Counted from the stretch's first letter, positions 1 through 5,961 are shown. The stretch is 7,464 nucleotides of DNA from PHAA01 sp964584415 (GCA_964584415.1 CAZOZX010000106.1:1-7464); one strand, 5' to 3'. Notes: generated by a model not told the origin, from the sequence alone. Made by a program: numbers and translations.

Positions 1-62
1 TCCGTACTTAATTTTCGGCATCAGGCTGGATCACTCAAAAAGTTTGGAAGCAGGAGTAAATA
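1..62 (+). other. Leader of psd, possibly the 3' end of an upstream gene
   Basis: Frame 1 stays open from the window edge for 20 codons and ends in TAA at 61-63, which overlaps the psd ATG in a TAATG stop/start junction. This would fit the tail of a coupled upstream gene, but 20 residues with no recognisable motif cannot prove it. Frame 3 stops at 9-11, so an alternative upstream gene could end there and leave about 50 nt of leader. The psd ribosome binding site AGGAG lies at 52-56. No promoter was recognised. Confidence 0.25.
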
Positions 63-704
63 ATGTCCCACAACGAACCTGTGGCCCGCGAAGGTTGGCC
101 TTTTATAGTATTGATTGGACTTCTGTCCCTATCATTTTATATTTTCGACGCTAAAATAGCTGCTTTGGCTGGCATTGTTCTGACCATCTTCTGCATATTC
201 TTTTTTAGGAATCCGAACAGGATGATACCCGGTGAAAATGGCAGCGTGGTGGCACCTGCCGACGGACGGGTAATGGATATAATGACATTGGCTGAAAACC
301 AGTTTCTCCATACCGACGCCATCCGGGTCAGGATATTTTTGAGTTTGTTCAACGTTCATATTAATCGGACTCCAATATCAGGTCGGGTTGAATGGGTAAA
401 AAAGGTTCCAGGTGTTTACCTGGCGGCCTATAAAGATGAGGCCAGCTTCCTAAATGCACGTAACTATGTCGGTATTGACACATCCTGGGGAAAAATACTG
501 GTGGTGCAAATAACCGGGCTGGTAGCACGTCGCCTGGTTTGTTGGGTGCAGCCGGGGGATATACTGAAAACCGGCGAGAGATTCGGACTTATACGATTTG
601 GATCTTGTACCGAGGTTTATCTGCCGGTGGGCACGGAAATATTGGTGTCTCCCGGGCAGAAGCTGAAAGGAGGGGAATCCCTGATTGCAAAGCTTGGTGA
701 ATAA
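63..704 (+). CDS. psd: Phosphatidylserine decarboxylase proenzyme, short (PSD-A) type
   Basis: Converts phosphatidylserine to phosphatidylethanolamine at the membrane, using a pyruvoyl group made by self-cleavage. The 213-residue length and the motifs fit the short family: REGWPFI near residue 9, two N-terminal membrane segments (about 12-27 and 31-48), FFRNPNR at 47-53, APADGRV at 64-70 containing the likely catalytic Asp67, FNVHINR at 96-102 with the likely catalytic His99, and the processing site RFGS at 178-181. Cleavage is expected between Gly180 and Ser181, giving a C-terminal alpha chain of about 33 residues with Ser181 converted to pyruvate. The ATG at 63 follows AGGAG at 52-56 with a 6-nt gap. 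The 3' end overlaps pssA, whose product supplies its substrate. The role is secure. Whether the natural substrate is phosphatidylserine or a related serine lipid cannot be told from sequence. Confidence 0.93.
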   Translation: MSHNEPVAREGWPFIVLIGLLSLSFYIFDAKIAALAGIVLTIFCIFFFRNPNRMIPGENGSVVAPADGRVMDIMTLAENQFLHTDAIRVRIFLSLFNVHINRTPISGRVEWVKKVPGVYLAAYKDEASFLNARNYVGIDTSWGKILVVQITGLVARRLVCWVQPGDILKTGERFGLIRFGSCTEVYLPVGTEILVSPGQKLKGGESLIAKLGE

Positions 705-1200
705 AGGCAGCGCCAATACCATAACCCTTTTAAATATCATTTTTGGTTCGCTGGCCATAATACAAACATTAAATGAAAAGTACCTGGCTGCTGCTATATT
801 TATTTTATTAGCGGTCTTTATGGATGGAATTGATGGCAGGGTGGCGAGGAAATTCGGTATCATGTCCGATATGGGAAAGCAGCTGGATTCATTATGTGAC
901 TTGGTTTCATTTGGGGTAGCCCCGGCTATCCTGATCTATTCCCAGTTGCTTTACGATTTGCCTTTACTATTAGGAATTATAGCGGCCCTAATCTACATTA
1001 TGTGCGGGGCTTTCCGGTTAGCCCGTTTTAATGTCCTGAATATCAAGGACCACTTTATTGGAGTGCCTATAACCTTGGCTGGACTAATTATGGCGGTAAT
1101 ATCTTTATTGGCTGGCTATCTAAACAGCTATCTGGCTCTGGCTATGGTAGTTTTACTGGCTCTCTTGATGGTTAGTAAAATTCAAATCCCCAAGTACTAA
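685..1200 (+). CDS. pssA: CDP-diacylglycerol--serine O-phosphatidyltransferase
   Basis: Joins CDP-diacylglycerol and L-serine to make phosphatidylserine, the substrate of the preceding Psd. The CDP-alcohol phosphatidyltransferase signature is complete: D47-x2-D50-G51-x2-A54-R55-x8-G64-x3-D68-x3-D72, where the Asp residues bind metal and the CDP group. The FRLARFN segment at 110-116 is typical of PssA. The rest is strongly hydrophobic with about six membrane helices. The length of 171 residues is normal for Gram-positive PssA. I chose the TTG at 685 because AAAGGAGGGG lies at 666-675, about 9 nt upstream, inside psd; TTG 694 and GTG 697 sit farther from it. The start falls 20 nt before the psd stop, so the two are very likely translationally coupled. 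Confidence 0.93.
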   Translation: MQSLVNKGSANTITLLNIIFGSLAIIQTLNEKYLAAAIFILLAVFMDGIDGRVARKFGIMSDMGKQLDSLCDLVSFGVAPAILIYSQLLYDLPLLLGIIAALIYIMCGAFRLARFNVLNIKDHFIGVPITLAGLIMAVISLLAGYLNSYLALAMVVLLALLMVSKIQIPKY

Positions 1201-1242
1201 ACAATATAGGTCATAAAAAGCGGCAATCTGGGAAGGAATAGC

Positions 1243-1878
1243 ATGCTGCCTGAAGCGATAGCAGCCCTGCGAGGCCGACAACGTAATATAATGGGACATA
1301 AAGAGGCCAGTGTGTCTGCCGTCCTCCTGCCTTTGGTAGAGGCAGAAGGTGAGCTATCGGTTCTTTTTGAGAAAAGATCCCTTCATCTATTCAGCCAACC
1401 GGGGGAAATATGTTTTCCAGGAGGCAGAATAGAAAGTGACGAAGATCCCCAGATGGCAGCAGTACGCGAGACCTGTGAAGAATTGGGCTTAGAAGACAAT
1501 GATTTTGAGGTCATAGCACCTTTGGACCTACTGATCACCCCGTTTAGTGCTATTGTCTACCCCTATGTTGGTCATATAAAAGACAAGCATAGTATCCGTC
1601 TCAATCCGGATGAGGTCGAGACCGTTTTTTATGTTCCCTTGGAATATTTACTGCGCAACAAGCCTATCAAGAAGAACTTGTCTGTTAAAATGGAATTATC
1701 CGATGACTTTCCCTATGAATTAATCCCTCATGGCCGTGAATACCCCTTCCGGCAACCCAGCTATCCCCAGCATTTCTATATATGGAAAGAATATGTCATC
1801 TGGGGGCTCACCGCCCTGATTCTCAATCACTTTATCACACTGGTAAAACACGGCTTTGTACAAGATACCAACCTTTAA
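1243..1878 (+). CDS. Nudix hydrolase, probable CoA diphosphatase (NudL/YeaB-like)
   Basis: Likely hydrolyses coenzyme A or acyl-CoA to 3',5'-ADP and (acyl-)phosphopantetheine. The Nudix box is complete: G61-x5-E67-x7-R75-E76-x2-E79-E80-x-G82, whose Glu residues bind Mg/Mn. Just upstream, residues 42-61 (FEKRS...FSQPGEICFPGG) match the extra signature that separates CoA pyrophosphatases from other Nudix enzymes. The 211-residue length fits this family. The ATG at 1243 follows GGAAGGA at 1231-1237. The gene lies 42 nt after pssA with no terminator between, so it may share that transcript. Its last 4 nt overlap the 3' end of the opposing sir2 gene. Family assignment is firm; CoA as substrate is inferred from the signature. 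Confidence 0.85.
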   Translation: MLPEAIAALRGRQRNIMGHKEASVSAVLLPLVEAEGELSVLFEKRSLHLFSQPGEICFPGGRIESDEDPQMAAVRETCEELGLEDNDFEVIAPLDLLITPFSAIVYPYVGHIKDKHSIRLNPDEVETVFYVPLEYLLRNKPIKKNLSVKMELSDDFPYELIPHGREYPFRQPSYPQHFYIWKEYVIWGLTALILNHFITLVKHGFVQDTNL

Positions 1879-2621
1879 AGACGGCTAACCACCTCGCTTA
1901 AAAAGTCCCCGGTACTGCTCGCATCAACTTTAAGAGTAGCTGCGTAGTCCATTTCGGTTTTGCCTTTGTTGATAATCAGCATGTCTTTGTTGGAATAGCA
2001 ATAATCCCTCACAAAACCAGCCAAAGGATAAACCGTCAGAGATGAACCGATCACTATCAGCAAATGTGCGTTCAAAATGATTTCCTGGGCATCATAAAAG
2101 TTCTTAATCGGTTCGCCGAACAACACTACGTCGGGTTTTAGAATCTCACCGCACTCTTCGCAGCAGGGAATGTTCAGGGGGTAAATATCAACATAATGCT
2201 GATTGTATACTTCCTGGCAATCTCGATTGGTGCAAATGTAGCGATCGGCGGTTCCATGTACGGCGATTACCCGGCGGCTGCCCGCTTTCTGGTGAAGACC
2301 ATCTATATTTTGAGTCACGATTGCCTTTATCAGGCCCTTCTGTTCCAGCTCGGCAAGTTTAAGATGAGCCATGCTTGGTTGGATATCACCAAATGATTTG
2401 AAGTTTTGGTGATAAAAGAGATAAAAATTCTCCGGGTTACAGCGAAAGCAATCTCTGTGCAGAATCTCCATGACCTTGTCTTCACCCAATTTGCGGTATA
2501 TACCATTCTTTCCGCGGAAATCGGGGATACCAGCTTCGGTACTGATACCGGCCCCGGTAACCACCACCGTATTTTTTGATGTTTTTAACATAGTGGCAAC
2601 TTTTTCGATATCCTTATTCAT
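1875..2621 (-). CDS. Sir2-family NAD-dependent protein deacylase
   Basis: Removes acetyl or other acyl groups from protein lysines, consuming NAD+ and giving O-acyl-ADP-ribose and nicotinamide. In the 248-residue protein: GAGIS at 23-27, IPDFRG at 32-37, TQNIDGLHQKAG from 103, catalytic His122 (VHGT), GSSLTVYP from 192 and NKG at 218-220 for NAD binding. Zinc ligands are probably Cys130, Cys135, Cys154 and Cys157. The first pair is spaced C-x4-C rather than the usual C-x2-C. Overall it closely resembles the Thermotoga Sir2Tm type. The frame is open to a GTG at 2630, but AAGGAG (2635-2630) overlaps that codon and sits 8 nt before the ATG at 2621, so I use 2621. It lies 79 nt downstream of the thioesterase gene on the same strand, and is probably cotranscribed with it. 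Confidence 0.93.
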   Translation of the reverse strand: MNKDIEKVATMLKTSKNTVVVTGAGISTEAGIPDFRGKNGIYRKLGEDKVMEILHRDCFRCNPENFYLFYHQNFKSFGDIQPSMAHLKLAELEQKGLIKAIVTQNIDGLHQKAGSRRVIAVHGTADRYICTNRDCQEVYNQHYVDIYPLNIPCCEECGEILKPDVVLFGEPIKNFYDAQEIILNAHLLIVIGSSLTVYPLAGFVRDYCYSNKDMLIINKGKTEMDYAATLKVDASSTGDFLSEVVSRL

Positions 2622-2700
2622 ATCTTTCACTCCTTGGCAGCGGTTCTATGTCAGCGTAGCAGATGACCGAAATATTAATTATAACCGGAGACGGAGTATC

Positions 2701-3171
2701 TTAATCAGCCACTTTCCAGTACTGTTTTTCTTTTTCCCAGCCTGACAAAACCATAAACTTTTGCGGCGGCCGGGCTACGGTTGCCTCACAGTCAGCGCAT
2801 AGGGTACCGTCGGACGACCGAATCTCGGCTGCTACCCGGGCAAACCGGCTGAAGCGTTTGATCACCCAGCCAGTAATCTTCAAAACCTGACCGGTTGGGG
2901 TAGGCTGGTGGTACTTGACCTCCAGTTTGGTGGTGATAAACAGGTCGTCGAACTCGCGGTTAAGCATCAGAGCTCTCCCTGACGTCTCATCCAATATGGC
3001 TGCTACTATCCCCCCATGAACTATGCCTGGATAACCATTAAAATGCTCGGGCACTATAAGTTCAGCCTTAATTTTCTGGGCTTCATAGTCATTGTACCAG
3101 TTCATTTTCAGACCGATCTCATTTTGCCGGCCGCACATGAAACAAGTTCGTGAGGTTGGCTGTTTCTCCAT
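2701..3171 (-). CDS. PaaI-type hotdog-fold thioesterase
   Basis: Predicted to hydrolyse acyl-CoA or aryl-CoA thioesters in the cytoplasm; the substrate is unknown. The 156-residue protein has the hotdog core with GIVHGGIVAAILDE at 49-62. His52-Gly-Gly and Asp61/Glu62 are in the positions used for catalysis and substrate binding in the PaaI/4HBT superfamily. The N-terminal CFMCGRQNEIGL at 10-21 is characteristic of one PaaI-like subfamily. A second CxxC occurs at 125-128. The ATG at 3171 is preceded by AAGGAGGAG at 3177-3185, about 7 nt away. It is the first gene of a minus-strand pair with sir2 and diverges from degV across a 200-nt gap. A link to the neighbouring CoA and deacylase genes is inference only. 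Confidence 0.85.
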   Translation of the reverse strand: MEKQPTSRTCFMCGRQNEIGLKMNWYNDYEAQKIKAELIVPEHFNGYPGIVHGGIVAAILDETSGRALMLNREFDDLFITTKLEVKYHQPTPTGQVLKITGWVIKRFSRFARVAAEIRSSDGTLCADCEATVARPPQKFMVLSGWEKEKQYWKVAD

Positions 3172-3202
3172 GCTTGCTCCTCCTTATTAGTATGTGGGTG
3201 CT

Positions 3203-3232
3203 AGTATATGATTGCTTTTTATCCACGATAAA
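3203..3232 (-). promoter_or_regulatory. Candidate sigma-A promoter for the thioesterase-sir2 pair
   Basis: On the minus strand a -10 TATACT (3208-3203) is preceded by 18 nt and a weak -35 TTTATC (3232-3227). Transcription would start near 3196, leaving a leader of about 25 nt with a strong ribosome binding site before the ATG at 3171. The -10 is good (one mismatch to TATAAT); the -35 matches only 3 of 6. Confidence 0.4.
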
Positions 3233-3243
3233 CAAGATTTCTA

Positions 3244-3257
3244 ATATGTTAACATAT
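3244..3257. repeat. Perfect 14-bp palindrome between divergent genes
   Basis: ATATGTTAACATAT is fully self-complementary, centred between 3250 and 3251. It sits in the intergenic region between the thioesterase gene and degV, just upstream of a TATAAA at 3261-3266 that could be a degV -10. It also lies upstream of the candidate minus-strand promoter. A repressor site acting on either gene is possible, but AT-rich palindromes also arise by chance. Confidence 0.45.
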
Positions 3258-3354
3258 ACCTATAAAAGAATTTGCCAAAATGACTGGCTGGCCTTAAACA
3301 AGCAGGAAAGCAAGCCCCTTATCGCGAACTTAACCAACCAGGAATAAACGGCTC

Positions 3355-3375
3355 AGGAGGTTGCCGATGACATGA
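3355..3375 (+). promoter_or_regulatory. degV ribosome binding site with a two-codon upstream frame
   Basis: AGGAGG at 3355-3360 lies 6 nt before an ATG at 3367 that opens a minimal frame, ATG ACA TGA (3367-3375). It lies 11 nt before the degV ATG at 3372. The minimal frame stops over the degV start (ATGA overlap). The better-spaced start is therefore the Met-Thr-stop frame, and degV could be reached directly or by reinitiation. Confidence 0.5.
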
Positions 3376-4226
3376 GCGTTAAAATTGTAACCGACAGCAC
3401 TGCCTATATCGACGCCCGGATTCAAAAGGAATACGATCTTAGCGTAGTACCGCTGTCCGTTATATTCCCGGACGAATCTTACCAGGAAACTGAAGTCGAT
3501 TACTACTATTTTTATGCCAAGATCGATCGTGAAGGCATAATACCCACATCATCACAACCTTCCCAGGGTGATATGGAGCAGGCATTTAACCGGATTTTAG
3601 AGCAAGGACATGAAATAATGGCCATTTTCATATCCGGCGAACTAAGCGGAACCTGCCAGTCGGCTTACGGTGCCCGGCAGGCGATCCTGCAGACTAATCC
3701 CGGGGCGCGGATAGAAATTTTGGATTCCCGGACTACCAGCATGGCCATGGGTTATATCGTCCTGGCCGCTGCAGAAGCTGCTCGAGAAGGCAAGTCTATC
3801 GAGGAAGTCCTGGCAATAGCCAAAAGTGTTCAGGAAAGATCCCATCTATTCTTTATTCCCGATACCCTGGAATATCTGAAAAAGGGCGGGAGAATCGGCG
3901 GAGCATCAGCTTTGCTTGGTTCACTCCTGCAGATTAAGCCCATTTTACACCTGGCCGATGGTAAAGTGGAGGTGCTGGAAAAAGCCCGGGGTAAGAAAGC
4001 AGCCCTCGATCACATCCTGGATCTTCTTGACAAAGACCAGAAGCAATATGGTTTAGAACAGGTCATGGTATTACATGTCAGTTCAATCCAAAAGGCAGCA
4101 GAATTAGCGCAGACCATTAAAGGACGTTATAGCCGGGAGGTAGCTATTTCATCAATCGGGCCGGTCATAGGCATGCATGCTGGCCCTGGCACATTGGGCC
4201 TGGCATATGTTATCCAACACCGGTGA
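3372..4226 (+). CDS. DegV family fatty-acid-binding protein (FakB-like)
   Basis: DegV proteins bind a fatty acid; in characterised Gram-positives they act as FakB, presenting it to the kinase FakA, which makes acyl-phosphate for phospholipid synthesis. The 284-residue protein is full length. Motifs in order: VTDST at 6-10, PTSSQPS at 58-64 contacting the carboxylate, ISGELSGT at 87-94, DSRTTSMAMG at 118-127, LEYLKKGGRIGG at 166-177, and GPVIGMHAGPGT at 263-274 near the C terminus. The start at 3372 gives MSVKIVTDST, the normal family N terminus. No FakA gene is in the window. The gene diverges from the thioesterase gene and is followed at once by the lemA promoter. Family is certain; lipid ligand and kinase partner are inferred. 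Confidence 0.9.
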   Translation: MSVKIVTDSTAYIDARIQKEYDLSVVPLSVIFPDESYQETEVDYYYFYAKIDREGIIPTSSQPSQGDMEQAFNRILEQGHEIMAIFISGELSGTCQSAYGARQAILQTNPGARIEILDSRTTSMAMGYIVLAAAEAAREGKSIEEVLAIAKSVQERSHLFFIPDTLEYLKKGGRIGGASALLGSLLQIKPILHLADGKVEVLEKARGKKAALDHILDLLDKDQKQYGLEQVMVLHVSSIQKAAELAQTIKGRYSREVAISSIGPVIGMHAGPGTLGLAYVIQHR

Positions 4227-4231
4227 TACAG

Positions 4232-4240
4232 TGTTATAAT
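4232..4240 (+). promoter_or_regulatory. Extended -10 promoter of lemA
   Basis: TGTTATAAT matches the extended -10 consensus TGnTATAAT exactly, with the hexamer at 4235-4240. It starts 6 nt after the degV stop. No good -35 is visible 16-18 nt upstream, as is normal for extended -10 promoters. Initiation is expected near 4246-4248, leaving about 28 nt before the TTG start at 4275. Confidence 0.65.
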
Positions 4241-4274
4241 TTAGGCAATGCTAGTATATGAAGGGGGTATTGGG

Positions 4275-4829
4275 TTGAAAAAAGGATGGCTGATTGCCCT
4301 AGCCGTATTAGTTCTTCTCATTCTATCCGGGGTAGGTAGTTATAACAATCTGGTTAAGATGAATGAAACCGTAAACAGTAATTGGGCTCAGGTAAATGTT
4401 CAATTGCAGCGCCGGGCTGACCTGATTCCGAACCTGGTTTCCACTGTAAAGGGATATGCAGCTCATGAACAGGCTATTTTAAATAACCTGGCCAACGCTC
4501 GAGCCAGCTTGTTGGGAGCAAAAACCCCAGGCGAAGCAGCTGCTGCCAACGACGAATTTAACAGTACACTATCACGTTTACTGGTCATCGTAGAGAACTA
4601 TCCTAACCTAAAAGCCGACGCTAACTTCCGCCAACTAATGGATGAGTTAGCCGGAACTGAAAATCGAATCGCTGTTGCCCGCAAGGACTATAATGATTCA
4701 GTTCAGACATATAACACCAGGATTAAGTCTTTCCCAACTTCGGTATGGGCTGGAATGTTTGGTTTTGATGGCCGCGAATATTTCCAGGCCGAAGAGAGCG
4801 CCCAGACAGTTCCCCAGGTTAACTTCTAA
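4275..4829 (+). CDS. lemA: LemA family membrane protein
   Basis: LemA proteins are anchored by one N-terminal helix with an outward-facing helical bundle; their biochemical role is not settled. The 184-residue protein has a Lys-rich start and a membrane segment at about 4-19, then YNNLVKMNETV, WAQVNVQLQRRADLIPNLV and VKGYAAHE, and later ENYPNLKA, F-R-Q-L-MDELAGTENRIAVAR and YNTRIKSFP, all family hallmarks. I chose the TTG at 4275 because AGGGGG (4262-4267) lies 7 nt upstream and the protein then has the usual length and N terminus. The open frame reaches an ATG at 4248, which would add nine unconserved residues and would sit at the predicted transcription start. It lies 18 nt before the TPM-domain gene, a pairing seen widely in bacteria. 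Confidence 0.9.
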   Translation: MKKGWLIALAVLVLLILSGVGSYNNLVKMNETVNSNWAQVNVQLQRRADLIPNLVSTVKGYAAHEQAILNNLANARASLLGAKTPGEAAAANDEFNSTLSRLLVIVENYPNLKADANFRQLMDELAGTENRIAVARKDYNDSVQTYNTRIKSFPTSVWAGMFGFDGREYFQAEESAQTVPQVNF

Positions 4830-4847
4830 CACAAGGAGCTATAAACA

Positions 4848-5684
4848 ATGGACTGTTTATTATCCGGTCGGCAACCAGATTACAAGATAAACGGTAGTCG
4901 TCGTTTGTCGGCTGGATTAGCAGCCTTGTTCCTATTATTTTTCCTGCTGTCTTTTTTCACTTCTATAGCCGAAGCGGCGATTCCGTCACCACCCGCTGAT
5001 CTCTATGTGCTTGACCAGGCTGGAGTCATCAGCAGTGATACCAAATCCCTGATTATAAATACCAGCCAGGATCTTGCCAGGCAAACCAAAGCTCAGGTGG
5101 CGGTCGTCACCTTAAATTCTCTGGATGGTCAAACAATCGAACAGGTAGCCCTGCAGATCGGCCGGCAGTGGCAGCTGGGCGACAAACAGCTCAATAACGG
5201 GGTGCTGATCCTGGTGGTTCCCAGCGAACGCCAATCCCGCATTGAAGTAGGTTATGGACTGGAAGGGACCCTTACCGATGGCAAAACCGGCCGCATCCAG
5301 GATGATTATATGCTGCCATATTTTCGGCAGGGCAATTATGATCAGGGCATAGTTAACGGGTATAAGGCGGTTATTGCCGAGGTAGCCAAGGAATACGGGG
5401 TGACCATCAGCATTTCTCCAGCCGAACAGCCGATTACCCAAACCACTCCCCAAACTCCCTGGTGGGTTACGGTCTTATGGGTGGTTGGTATAATTTTGCT
5501 TATATGGCTGGATCAGCGCTTCTTTAATGGCTTTATACTGGGATTTATATTGGGGACCCTGTTCCGCGGCGGGGGCAGGGGCGGTGGATTTGGCGGCGGG
5601 GGCTTCGGTGGAGGCGGTTTCGGAGGAGGCAGCTCCGGTGGCGGAGGTTCCTTTGGAGGCGGCGGCAGCAGCCGGGGCTGGTAA
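4848..5684 (+). CDS. TPM-domain (YgcG-like) secreted/membrane protein with Gly-rich tail
   Basis: A 278-residue protein of the TPM family (thylakoid Psb32 / Modulator of levamisole receptor type), some of which show phosphatase activity; the substrate here is unknown. Residues 1-43 form a signal-like region with basic residues (SRR at 17-19), a long hydrophobic core (about 22-40) and a probable cleavage at AEA-A (43/44). The TPM domain spans about 51-185: LYVLDQAGVIS, QVAVVTLNSLDGQ, NNGVLILV, RIEVGYGLEGTLTDG and MLPYFRQGNYDQGI. Hydrophobic stretches at about 206-221 and 227-238 likely span the membrane. The last 39 residues are almost all Gly, Phe and Ser and end GGSSRGW, as in many family members. 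ATG 4848 follows AAGGAG at 4833-4838. It is cotranscribed with lemA, and the two products are likely to act together at the membrane. Confidence 0.88.
   Translation: MDCLLSGRQPDYKINGSRRLSAGLAALFLLFFLLSFFTSIAEAAIPSPPADLYVLDQAGVISSDTKSLIINTSQDLARQTKAQVAVVTLNSLDGQTIEQVALQIGRQWQLGDKQLNNGVLILVVPSERQSRIEVGYGLEGTLTDGKTGRIQDDYMLPYFRQGNYDQGIVNGYKAVIAEVAKEYGVTISISPAEQPITQTTPQTPWWVTVLWVVGIILLIWLDQRFFNGFILGFILGTLFRGGGRGGGFGGGGFGGGGFGGGSSGGGGSFGGGGSSRGW
5565..5681 (+). repeat. GGC/GGA/GGG-rich degenerate repeat coding the Gly-rich tail
   Basis: Degenerate repeats of a Gly-Gly-Gly-Gly-Phe unit encode residues 240-278 of the TPM protein: RGGG, FGGGG and FGGGS variants, then SSGGGGSFGGGGSS. The DNA is strongly purine-rich and GC-rich compared with its surroundings, and is prone to slippage. 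The reverse strand shows a Pro-rich open frame only because of this repeat. Confidence 0.85.
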
Positions 5685-5799
5685 CTCATTAATAAATATT
5701 TTTCGAGTCGTTGAATAGCGTAAGCAGTCACTTTATTCCATATATCAGCAGACGGATTTATAAGGTTCATAGCGAGGCAATAGGAAGGTCTGTGATTAA

Positions 5800-5818
5800 G
5801 ACGTATATGAGATACGTC
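5800..5818. repeat. Perfect 7-bp hairpin
   Basis: GACGTAT (5800-5806) and ATACGTC (5812-5818) are exact complements around the loop ATGAG. No T-run follows, so it is not a standard terminator. It could be an RNA hairpin in the lemA-TPM 3' region or a protein-binding site. Confidence 0.4.
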
Positions 5819-5875
5819 GATTGAACAGGAATTCCATATTAACACAGCTATCAGCCTTTTTTTGCGGTCTGAATC

Positions 5876-5894
5876 CTGTGAGCACAGTTTTTTT
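5876..5894 (+). terminator. Weak candidate terminator upstream of sdpR
   Basis: CTGT (5876-5879) can pair with ACAG (5884-5887) across the loop GAGC, followed directly by seven T at 5888-5894. The stem is short, so termination would be inefficient. A CACAG at 5843-5847 could compete for the same CTGTG. It is the only T-run-backed stem between the TPM gene and sdpR. Confidence 0.3.
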
Positions 5895-5918
5895 GTTTGA
5901 GACAACAGAATTATAAGG

Positions 5919-5938
5919 AATCAATAAGCATATTGATT
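5919..5938. repeat. 8-bp inverted repeat overlapping the sdpR -35
   Basis: AATCAATA (5919-5926) and TATTGATT (5931-5938) are exact inverted copies with a 4-nt spacer. The right arm contains the whole -35 hexamer TTGATT. A protein bound here would block or recruit RNA polymerase, so this is a second possible operator alongside the one at 5964-5991. Confidence 0.45.
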
Positions 5939-5961
5939 TTTGTAAAACACCCACGTATAAT
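5933..5961 (+). promoter_or_regulatory. Sigma-A promoter of sdpR-sdpI
   Basis: The -35 TTGATT (5933-5938) and -10 TATAAT (5956-5961) are separated by exactly 17 nt. The -10 is perfect and the -35 matches 4 of 6. Transcription should start near 5968, giving a leader of about 45 nt before the ATG at 6013. This is the best promoter match in the window. Confidence 0.8.

Larger units (their letters stand above)
5685..5918. other. Non-coding intergenic stretch upstream of the sdpR promoter
   Basis: No frame here has both a ribosome binding site and a recognisable product. It contains a perfect hairpin at 5800-5818, a T7 run at 5857-5863, and a short stem with a second T7 run at 5876-5894. The TPM gene ends at 5684 with no strong terminator directly behind it. 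Any termination must occur within this region. I saw no transposon ends or tRNA-like fold. Confidence 0.5.

Noticed and set aside
2678..2706. TATAAT on the minus strand (2683-2678) as a separate sir2 promoter
   Set aside because: The hexamer is perfect but there is no extended -10 and the -35 position matches at only one or two bases. It lies in an AT-rich gap where such hexamers arise easily.
3150..3347. Plus-strand 65-codon frame between the thioesterase gene and degV
   Set aside because: It begins inside the thioesterase gene on the opposite strand with no ribosome binding site and no recognisable domain, and it spans the divergent promoter region.
3199..4261. 13-bp repeat TGCTAGTATATGA at 3199-3211 and 4249-4261
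   Set aside because: Both copies lie near predicted promoters, but one repeat of this length is roughly what chance gives in a window this size, and the positions relative to the promoters differ.
63..5684. A novel defence or mobile system
   Set aside because: All genes here fall in known housekeeping or metabolic families, and no nuclease, reverse transcriptase, integrase, toxin or terminal repeat was seen. Sir2 proteins occur in defence systems, but this one is a stand-alone deacylase-length protein without a fused domain or partner.
5513..5905. Minus-strand open frame of 130 codons with a Pro-rich end
   Set aside because: Its second half is the complement of the Gly-rich repeat of the TPM gene, it starts at a TTG with no ribosome binding site, and the first part shows no family I can name.
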